From: CBDDCQ01 sp965226285
GTDB lineage: Bacteria; Bacteroidota; Bacteroidia; Flavobacteriales; Ichthyobacteriaceae
NCBI GenBank assembly: GCA_965226285.1
Contig: CBDDCQ010000004.1
Coordinates: 11,967-75,966, forward strand
DNA: 64,000 nt
Reading direction: 5' to 3'
Part shown: positions 9,744-17,900 of the stretch, in pieces
Numbering within the stretch: position 1 is the stretch's first letter
Layout of the letters: each line of letters opens with the position of its first letter
Notes under the pieces: generated by a model
Told to the model about the DNA's origin: nothing
The model's input: the letters and a program-made list of their open reading frames with translations, nothing else
Databases searched by the model: none
Program-made: the position numbers and the translations under genes

Positions 9744-10685
9744 TTATGATTCTTCGAGGGGAGTTACAAAATCTATATTGCGTTTGAGCCCTAAAAACTT
9801 AGTGCGTTTTACAGCAGATTTTTTAAATAGTTCTCGGTAAACTTTCTCTGTAATTTCTATCCAATCTCTATCAGTCATATCAAATATTATAGGATTTGGA
9901 TCAAACCTTTGTTCGTTATGAGGTTGGGCAAACTTATTCCAAGGGCACACATCCTGACATACATCACAGCCAAAAGCCCATCCATCAAACTTATCTTTCA
10001 TTTCTTTAGGTATAGCCTCTTTTAATTCTATGGTAAAATATGAAATACATTTACTGCCATTGACTACTTTAGGCTCTTCAATAGCTCCCGTAGGGCAAGC
10101 ATCAATACATTGCGTACAAGAACCACAGGCATCCTTTATCGTAATATGGTCATACTCGCATTCTAAATCTATGATGAGTTCCGCTATAAAATAAAAAGAC
10201 CCTACCTTTTTAGTGAGTAAGTTACTATTTTTACCTATCCATCCCAATCCACTTTTCTTTGCCCATGCTCTATCCATTACTGGTGCAGAATCTACAAATA
10301 TCCTCCCATTTACATCTCCTATGTTATTTTGAATAAAATACATCAATTCTTTGAGTTTATCTTTAATTACGAAATGATAATCCTCTCCATAAGCATATTT
10401 TGATATTTTAATGTTTTGGTTAGTATCTAACTTTTTTTTGGGGAAATAATTGTACAACAACGATACTACTGATTTGGCACCATCCACTAATAAGGTAGGG
10501 TCGAGTCTCTTATCAAAGTAGTTTTCCATATATTGCATACTACCATGCATCCTAGAATTGAGCCATTTTTCAAATCGGGGTGCTTCTTCTTCTAAGAATT
10601 CAGCTTTGGATATTCCACAAGAGATAAAGCCCAGTCGATTAGCTTCTTCTTTTATCATACGTGTATATACTTCTTTATCAAGCAT
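9744..10685 (-). CDS. queG: Epoxyqueuosine reductase
   Basis: Cobalamin- and iron-sulfur-dependent enzyme for the last step of queuosine synthesis in tRNA: reduction of epoxyqueuosine to queuosine. The 313 residues include the N-terminal QueG domain (IKEEANRLGFISCGIS), a DSAPVMDRAWAKKSGLGWIG motif, and two [4Fe-4S]-type cysteine clusters, ACGSCTQCIDACPTGAI and FGCDVCQDVCPWN. It lacks the extra C-terminal HEAT-repeat domain of longer homologues. It lies 26 bp after idi in the thrA-idi-queG run. The tRNA-guanine transglycosylase of the same pathway is also in this window (58665-59795). Confidence 0.95.
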   Translation of the reverse strand: MLDKEVYTRMIKEEANRLGFISCGISKAEFLEEEAPRFEKWLNSRMHGSMQYMENYFDKRLDPTLLVDGAKSVVSLLYNYFPKKKLDTNQNIKISKYAYGEDYHFVIKDKLKELMYFIQNNIGDVNGRIFVDSAPVMDRAWAKKSGLGWIGKNSNLLTKKVGSFYFIAELIIDLECEYDHITIKDACGSCTQCIDACPTGAIEEPKVVNGSKCISYFTIELKEAIPKEMKDKFDGWAFGCDVCQDVCPWNKFAQPHNEQRFDPNPIIFDMTDRDWIEITEKVYRELFKKSAVKRTKFLGLKRNIDFVTPLEES

Positions 10686-10711
10686 AAGAGCAACTGTAAT
10701 TATTTCATAGA

Positions 10712-11254
10712 TTATCTATAACTCATAATATTTTTTTGAACAAAAAAATCGGAAAATTTTTCAAATATAATCTTAAACCATATAGTATAATCTTGTGGCT
10801 TAGAAGCTATATCTGCTTTAAGTTGAGATATATTTATCCATTTCCAATCGTTTACTTCATTTGAATTTATCTTTGGAGAAGCATTATAATATCCTATCAT
10901 TACATAGTCATACTCGTGTTCTGAGAGTCCATTTTCAAAATCAGATTGATATATAAATGAAAATATCTCCGTAAGTTTGCATTCAATACCCATTTCTTCT
11001 TTTAACCTTCTATTACCTGCTTCTATATTTGATTCTCCAAGCCTTTGATGAGAGCAACAAGTATTCGTCCATAAATTAGGAGAGTGATATTTATCGCTGG
11101 CTCTTTTTTGTAGCATTAATTCTCCCTTATCATTTATGATAAATACTGAAAATGCCCTGTGTAAAAGTCCTTTTTGGTGAGCCTCTATTTTTTCCATTAC
11201 CCCTAATAAGCTGTCATTTTTATCTACTAACAGGACTTTTTCTTGTGCCATCAT
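10712..11254 (-). CDS. idi: Isopentenyl-diphosphate delta-isomerase, type I
   Basis: Nudix-fold enzyme that interconverts isopentenyl and dimethylallyl diphosphate for isoprenoid synthesis in the cytoplasm. The 180 residues carry the hallmarks of type I IDI: LLHRAFSVFIIN, LMLQKRASDKYHSPNLWTN, the catalytic-cysteine segment WTNTCCSHQRLGE, the Nudix region RLKEEMGIE, and HEYDYVMIGY with the metal-binding glutamate. The start may be the second ATG, because the protein begins MM. The gene overlaps the 3' end of the upstream metX-thrA fusion by 4 bp, so the two are translationally coupled. Confidence 0.93.
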   Translation of the reverse strand: MMAQEKVLLVDKNDSLLGVMEKIEAHQKGLLHRAFSVFIINDKGELMLQKRASDKYHSPNLWTNTCCSHQRLGESNIEAGNRRLKEEMGIECKLTEIFSFIYQSDFENGLSEHEYDYVMIGYYNASPKINSNEVNDWKWINISQLKADIASKPQDYTIWFKIIFEKFSDFFVQKNIMSYR

Positions 11255-14200
11255 CCCAATTTTAGAATATCACCATATACTCCTCTTGCCGTTACCTGAG
11301 CACCTGCTCCAGCACCTTGTATGATAAGAGGGTTGTCTCCATAACTCTCTGTATAAATCTCAAAGATAGAGTCAGAACCTTTGATTTGCCCCAAAGAAGA
11401 AGCTATAGATACAGCGATTAGTTTTACCACAAGTCGTCCGGATATATCTAATTCACCTACATATCTAAGAACTTTATCTTTACCTATCTGTTTTTTTTTC
11501 ATTTCATAATAAGCGTTTAAAACCTCTTTTTGACCATTGAATTCTTCCAATGATAGAGGTTCTAATTCTTTGGGTATTAGGCTCTCAATTTTTATATCTT
11601 GAAACTCTAATTTTAAGTCTAATTCCCTCGCTAAGATAAGTAATTTTCTAGCTACATCATTACCTGATAAGTCTTCTCTAGGATCAGGTTCTGTAAGCCC
11701 TCCTTCTAAAGCTACATTCAATATCTCAAAAAAAGATTGGTTTGATATTGAAAAAGTATTGAATATATAACTCAATGAACCTGAAAACACACCTACTATT
11801 CTCTGAATTTTGTCTCCTGAATGATGTAACTGTTTAATCGTATCTACTAAGGGTAGTCCTGCACCCACATTGGTTTCATACAAAAACCTTTTTCCTTTAA
11901 GGGTAAGTAAATCTCTTATTTGAGTGTAAAAATCATAAGATATAGTATTCGCTATTTTATTAGCAGATACAATATCAAACCCTCGCTCTATAAAAAAGGA
12001 ATAATTCTTTACAAATTCTTTACTAGCAGTAGTATCTACTAAGATGAGGTTTTCCAAATGGTTTTCGTAGGCATAGGTATATAAATCTTGTGCCGAGTAA
12101 TCATTTAGATTAGAGTTTTCCAATTTCTCTCTCCAATTATTACTGATACCATTAGCTTTCAATAGTAGTTTGTTCGATGAAGCGATGGCAAATATATTTA
12201 GATTTAAACTTCTGTGTTTAAGCACTTTTTGTTTGTTAGATATAATTTGCTCTATAAGTGTACCTCCTACATTTCCTTTTCCAAATATTGCCAAATTGAG
12301 TTTTTTATTGGCACCAAATATTTGGCTATGGATTACATTTAAAGATTTAATAAGATCATTTTTATTGACTACCAGTGATACATGTTCTCCATTTATTGTA
12401 TTGGTAATAAGATATGGTTTTATTTCGTTTCGGATAAGTGCACCGTAAGATTTATGTAAGAAATTCAGATGATTTCCAATAGCAGATATAATCGCTACAT
12501 TTTTATTGGTTTTGATATGGTTAATATCTAAATTTTCCATTTCATTTTTAAATTCTTTCTCTAGAGTAGTTTTAGCTTTATCAGCATCTTCTATATTTAC
12601 AATAAAGCCTATACCTCTTTCAGAAGAAGCTTGAGATACAATCCGTACACTTATATTTTCGTTGCTAAGGGCATTAAATATTCGAGCATCTATACCTATT
12701 TTGCCAAGTAACCCTCTACCTTCTAAGGATATAAGAGCTACATCTTTAATGGTAGATAGGGCTTTGATACCCTTGCCAGTACCTTCATTATCTATAAGGG
12801 TTCCTTCATCTTCAGGAGCATAGGTATTTAAAATTCTTATAGGTATCTTTTTTTCTATCAACGGAATAATCGTTTTAGCGTGTAAAATATTAGCTCCAAA
12901 GTTTGCCAATTCATTAGCTTCTTTGAATGATAGGTTTTTAATTTTAATGGCATCGCTTACTATATTGGGATCTGCCGTATATATGCCACTTACATGCGTC
13001 CAGTTTTGGAGTTCTTCTGCATTGAGGTAATTGGCAAACAAGGCAGCAGAATAATTACTGCCATTACGTCCTAATGTAGTAGTTTGTCCCTCTATATTGG
13101 AAGCTATAAACCCTGTAACTACTTGTATCGTGTCTTTTTCCCAAGAACTAAAATATTCTTTTACATTTTCTTCGGATATACTATTGAGAATTTGTGCATT
13201 GCCAAAATGGTTATCTGTTTTCAATAATTTTCGAGAGTCATTAAACTCACATTTAAGTCCTCTATTTTTGAGCAAATAAATAACCGTTTTACAAGATAGG
13301 ATTTCTCCAAAAGATAAGAATTCATCTTTTATTTTAAGACTATACTCTCCCAGTAATTTTACACCATCGAGGATTTTTCTCATATATTCAAAATCTTCCG
13401 AAAAATCTAAATCTTTACATATTTGGTTTTGGTAATCACATAGCTTTTTAAAATCCTCATCAAAATTTTTACCTTGGGTGGCTTTATCTAAAAGTATTTC
13501 TAACTGATCTGTAGAACTTCCCCTAGCTGATAGAACTAATATCACTTTCGTTTGGTCATAAGTTCGCTCAATTATATCCAAAACATTATCTATCCCTTTG
13601 TTTGCTAATGATTTACCACCAAATTTTAATACTTTCATTTTATTTTTCTTGGATATAAAAATTGGTTTTAAAATTTCACTTAGTTGCTTATTTTCTATTA
13701 AGAATGCATCATGCCCGTGTACGGATTTTATTTCTTTGTATGTGATATTGATACCGTTTTTAGACAATTTATCTACTAATTCTTTATTCTCAAATGCAGG
13801 AAAGAACCAATCTGTATCAACGCCTATAACTACAATTTCAGATTTGATTTTACTTACTATAAGGTATATTTCACCTCTGTCTTGCTCTAGGTTCATACTG
13901 CTGAGCAAATGCGTCATAGTTTGATAAGACTCCTTTAGAAAACGCTTCTGTAGTTTTTCTCCATGGTGTATCAAATAGGATTCTACATTAAACTGTTTTT
14001 GTCTCTCATCTATAGAGCGTTCGAATTTCTGTTTGAAAGACTCTGGTGAACGGTAAAAAAGCATTGCCATCATTCGGGCATCATGCAAGGGGTTCATAGA
14101 GTTATTTAAGATTTGTTGTTGCACTTTATTGTGTCCTATAATCCAATCGGAAGCTTTATAATCAGTAGCAATAGGAATCAAATATTTTGCCAAATCAGGA

Positions 14201-14628
14201 TATAAATAAGCCATTTCCCAAGCAATACCTCCTCCCAAGGAAACCCCAATAATACTATGTAGTCTCTTTATACATAGTTTTTCTAAAGCCATTCCAAATA
14301 ATTGGGCTACATCTCTTACAGAAAAATCATCATTATCTATAATGAGATTTTCTTTTTTTCCGTCAAAACCATTTCCTGGTATATTAAAACATATGACCGT
14401 ATATTCGTTCAAATCTATTCTTTTGTTATATCCCACAAGTGCATTCCACCATCCACCTTCATCGCATACATTAGAATTACCCGTAAAAGCATGGCAGATG
14501 AAAACACCATTTTGGTATAAATTTTGCTCATCTCCAAAGATTTGATACGACAATTCAAAATCTTTGAGCAACTTACCTGCAAAGGTAGTATAGCTAACTA
14601 TAGAAATGTATTTTAAACCGCTGTTCAT
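11251..14628 (-). CDS. thrA: Trifunctional fusion: homoserine O-acetyltransferase (MetX-like) + aspartokinase + homoserine dehydrogenase
   Basis: One polypeptide of about 1125 residues joins three steps of aspartate-family amino acid synthesis. The N-terminal ~330 residues are a MetX-like alpha/beta hydrolase with nucleophile motif GVSLGGG, an Asp in GVDTDWFFP, and a His in SVHGHDAF. Aspartokinase follows with KFGGKS (from about residue 330) and two ACT-type regulatory segments. The C-terminal homoserine dehydrogenase starts near LNLAIFGKGNVGGT (about 780) and contains GGLTEPDPREDLSGNDVARK. I use the ATG at 14628: the longer reading begins with a TTG at 14652 that overlaps the -7 box. It heads an operon with idi and queG. 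MetX/ThrA fusions are known in Flavobacteriia. Confidence 0.88.
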   Translation of the reverse strand: MNSGLKYISIVSYTTFAGKLLKDFELSYQIFGDEQNLYQNGVFICHAFTGNSNVCDEGGWWNALVGYNKRIDLNEYTVICFNIPGNGFDGKKENLIIDNDDFSVRDVAQLFGMALEKLCIKRLHSIIGVSLGGGIAWEMAYLYPDLAKYLIPIATDYKASDWIIGHNKVQQQILNNSMNPLHDARMMAMLFYRSPESFKQKFERSIDERQKQFNVESYLIHHGEKLQKRFLKESYQTMTHLLSSMNLEQDRGEIYLIVSKIKSEIVVIGVDTDWFFPAFENKELVDKLSKNGINITYKEIKSVHGHDAFLIENKQLSEILKPIFISKKNKMKVLKFGGKSLANKGIDNVLDIIERTYDQTKVILVLSARGSSTDQLEILLDKATQGKNFDEDFKKLCDYQNQICKDLDFSEDFEYMRKILDGVKLLGEYSLKIKDEFLSFGEILSCKTVIYLLKNRGLKCEFNDSRKLLKTDNHFGNAQILNSISEENVKEYFSSWEKDTIQVVTGFIASNIEGQTTTLGRNGSNYSAALFANYLNAEELQNWTHVSGIYTADPNIVSDAIKIKNLSFKEANELANFGANILHAKTIIPLIEKKIPIRILNTYAPEDEGTLIDNEGTGKGIKALSTIKDVALISLEGRGLLGKIGIDARIFNALSNENISVRIVSQASSERGIGFIVNIEDADKAKTTLEKEFKNEMENLDINHIKTNKNVAIISAIGNHLNFLHKSYGALIRNEIKPYLITNTINGEHVSLVVNKNDLIKSLNVIHSQIFGANKKLNLAIFGKGNVGGTLIEQIISNKQKVLKHRSLNLNIFAIASSNKLLLKANGISNNWREKLENSNLNDYSAQDLYTYAYENHLENLILVDTTASKEFVKNYSFFIERGFDIVSANKIANTISYDFYTQIRDLLTLKGKRFLYETNVGAGLPLVDTIKQLHHSGDKIQRIVGVFSGSLSYIFNTFSISNQSFFEILNVALEGGLTEPDPREDLSGNDVARKLLILARELDLKLEFQDIKIESLIPKELEPLSLEEFNGQKEVLNAYYEMKKKQIGKDKVLRYVGELDISGRLVVKLIAVSIASSLGQIKGSDSIFEIYTESYGDNPLIIQGAGAGAQVTARGVYGDILKLG

Positions 14629-14649
14629 ATTATTTAAATATAACTTGCA

Positions 14650-14657
14650 CAAAAGTA
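14650..14657 (-). promoter_or_regulatory. -7 box of the thrA-idi-queG promoter
   Basis: On the minus strand 14657-14650 reads TACTTTTG, a full match to the Bacteroidota TAnnTTTG -7 consensus, 21 nt before the ATG at 14628. No clear -33 TTG is seen at the expected spacing. The box supports the shorter thrA start. Confidence 0.55.
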
Positions 14658-14840
14658 AATTAAAAAACCTTGATTTTGATATTATTTTTTATAGATTTAA
14701 GACTATTTATTTGTCCAATTTTGAGACTCAAAAAAATTTATTTCTTTTTTGATGTATTTCGTAATTTATTCTTAAATTTGTATCCCATTTTAAAAACATA
14801 AATTCAAAATGAAAATTGTAAAAATAAAGAATAAATATTT

Positions 14841-14874
14841 TTTGGTATATATGCAAATTTTTTTGTTAATTTTG
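14841..14874 (+). promoter_or_regulatory. Promoter of the giant repeat lipoprotein
   Basis: TTTG at 14841-14844 (-33-like) and TAATTTTG at 14867-14874 (-7, matches TAnnTTTG) are separated by 22 nt. Transcription would begin near 14880, giving a leader of about 90 nt before the ATG at 14974. Confidence 0.6.
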
Positions 14875-14887
14875 CAAATCAATTAAG

Positions 14888-14908
14888 TAATTGATAATTT
14901 ATCAATTA
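14888..14908 (+). promoter_or_regulatory. 21-bp dyad in the 5' leader of the giant lipoprotein
   Basis: TAATTGATAA-T-TTATCAATTA is a perfect 10-bp inverted repeat around one base, just downstream of the predicted transcription start. Its position and symmetry suggest an operator for a dimeric regulator. A 5' mRNA hairpin is less likely because of the one-base loop. Confidence 0.45.
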
Positions 14909-14973
14909 ATAATTAGTAATGCTTTTTTGCATCTAAATTAAGTAAAATTTAATTTTAAAAATATAATAATAAC

Positions 14974-17900
14974 ATGAAGAACTTGAAGAAAATGAATAGA
15001 TATTTTTTTGGTGTATTAGCACTCATATTTTCTATTACGCAACTGACTCAATGTAATAAAGACGATAAGCCTGACGAAAAGAGCAAAGAGGCATCTATTA
15101 TCTCCTTTGAATTGGGCACTTATAAAGGAAAGTTAAACAGCACCTCCTTCATTATAGAGGTACCTTACGGAACGGATATAAATTCTTTATCGGCAAAGGT
15201 AGAGTTATCCGAAAAGGCAACTATCAAACCCGACCCAAAGACGGTGGAAGATTGGAGCAAGCCAGTATCCTTTACGGTAACCGCAGAAAATGGAAAAGAT
15301 AGCAAAAAATATACAGTAGAGGTAAAAATATTACCTCCGGTATTGACCTTTGAAAAACTGACCAAAGAATATACAAAAGGTGGACGTTTGAATGCTACAG
15401 AAATTCTAAAGCATGTAAAAGGGCAAAAGGCTGGCTATACTTTAAAAGAGATCACAAATCTGAATCCTAATGATATAGTAACGGTCAATGGAAGTGCGCC
15501 AAATCTAAGATTAGAATTTAATCGAGTGGGCGTTTTTACGGCTTCGTTGGGTTTAAAACACAATGCTACCTCAGATTTGGATGTAACCATAATGAATGCA
15601 GCGTTTGAAATTACAAAGCAGGTTGCTCCTTTGGATTTAAGCTGGAGCAAACAAAGCAAGGTTTACAGTCCCGCAGGAGAGATCAGCAATGCAGAATTAT
15701 TAAACGGTCTTAGCGGTACAAAAACAGGCTATACCCTTAAAACAGTAACCATCAGTGATGCAGGAGGCACAGGCGCAAGGGTTTCAGGGAGTGGCACTGC
15801 AGCTAAGATCGTTGGTTATACTCGGGCGGGTAACTTGACCTTATCACTTGTATTTGAACACGCTACCAAAGCAGATAAAACCATAACGGGTGCACAATTT
15901 GAAATTACTGAGGGCTTAACTTGGCGTAAACAAAGCAAGGTTTATGGTTCGGGAGGAGAGATAAGCAACGTTGAATTATTAGGCGGTCTGCAGGGACCAA
16001 AAGAGGGCTATCGTATCAAATCAGTACAGATTACCAATGATTCATCAGGAAGTGGTGCAAGGGTTTCAGGGAGTGGTACTGCAGCTAAGATCATTAATTA
16101 TAGCAAAGCAGTTACCTTGACGTTGACGCTTGTATTTGAACACGCTACCAAAGTAGAAAAAACCATAACGGGTGCACAATTTGAAATTACGAAGATGGCT
16201 GCACCTACCAATTTAACTTGGGTAAAACAATTGAAGAGGTATCGTTCTGGTGAAGAGATAAGCAACGTTGAATTGTTGTCAGGTCTCGAAGGTTCAAAAG
16301 TAGGGTATCGGATTAAAAGTGTAGCGATTACAAGTGACTCCTCAAGTAGTGGTGCAAGGGTTTCAGGTAGTGGTAATGCAGCTAAGATCATTAATTATAG
16401 CAAAGCGACTATCTTGACGTTGACACTTGTATTTGAACACGATACCAAAGTAGATAAAACCATAACGGGTGCACAATTTGAACTTACCAGTGGAGCTGTA
16501 TCTGCACCTTTAAGTTGGGGCAGACAAAGCAAGGTTTATAGTGTTTCAGGAGAGATAAGCAACGTTGAATTATTGGGCGGTGTGCGAGGTACAAAAGACG
16601 GCTATCGTATCAAAACCGTACAGATTACCAATGATTCAGGGGGCAGTGGTGCAAGGGTTTCAGGTACTGGTACTGCAGCTAAAATCATTGGTTACGGCAA
16701 AGCTACTATCTTGACGTTGACGCTTGTACTTCAGCACGCTACCAAAGCAGAAAAAACGCTAAATAATGCAGTGTTTGAAATTAGAAAGATGCCCGTACCG
16801 GCTGATTTGACTTGGCGTAAACAAAATAAGGTTTATAGTGATAGAGGAGAGATCGGCAATGCAGCATTATTAAACGGTCTTAGCGGTACAAAAACAGGCT
16901 ATCGAATAAAAACAGTAAGCATCAGTAATAAAGCAGGTACAGGCGCAAGGGTTTCAGGGAATGGTACTGCAGCTAAGATCGTCAGTTATACCAAGGCGGG
17001 TACTTTGACTTTATCGATTGTATTTGAACACGATACCAAGGAGGATAAAAACATCACTGGTGCGGAGTTTGAAATTACAAAGATGCCTGTACCAGATGAT
17101 TTGACTTGGCGTAAACAAAGTAAGCCTTATAGTGATAGAGGAGAGATCAGCAATGCAGAATTATTAAACGGTCTTAGCGGTACAAAAACAGGCTATACCA
17201 TTAAATCGGTAAGCATTACCCATAAAAACGGTACAAGTGCGACTGTTTCAGGGAGTGGTACTGCAGCTAAGATCGTCAGTTATACCAAGGCGGGTACTTT
17301 GACCTTATCTATTATATTTGAACATGATACCAAAGCAGATAAAACCATAGCAGGTGCACAATTTGAAATTACAAAGGCGTCTGCCCCAGGTGATTTAACT
17401 TGGCGTAAACAAAGTAAGGCTTATCGTTCATCAGGAGAGATAAGTAATGCTGAATTATTATCAGGTCTTAGGGGTACAAAGACAGGCTATCGTATCAAAT
17501 CAGTACAGATTACCAGTGATTCAGGGGGTAGTGGTGCGTCTGTTTCAGGGAGTGGTACTGCAGCTAAGATCACTGGTTATACTAAAATAACTGTATTGAC
17601 GTTGACACTTGTATTTGAGCATGATACGAAAGCAGATAAAACCTTTACAAGTGCACAATTTGAAATTATCAAGGGCTCTGCCCCAAGTGATTTAACTTGG
17701 CGTAAACAAATTAAACGTTATAGTACTGGAGGAGAGATAAGCAATATAGAACTATTAGCAGGCGTTACGGGCAGTGATAAGAATGGATACACCATTAAAA
17801 GCGTTACCATTACCAATAAGAACGGTACAAGTGCGACTGTTTCAGGGAGCGGCACAGCAGCTAAAATTACGAGCTATAACAAATTGGGTACGCTTACGCT

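Larger units (their letters stand above)
14653..14973. other. 321-bp divergent promoter region (thrA / repeat lipoprotein)
   Basis: Divergent intergenic region. It holds the thrA -7 box at its left end and, toward the right, the promoter and a dyad for the giant lipoprotein (listed separately). The rest is A/T-rich DNA with no ORF that I can support. Confidence 0.7.

Noticed and set aside
14629..14652. Upstream TTG start for the MetX-ThrA fusion
   Set aside because: It would add eight residues and overlaps the -7 box; the ATG at 14628 fits the MetX N-terminus.
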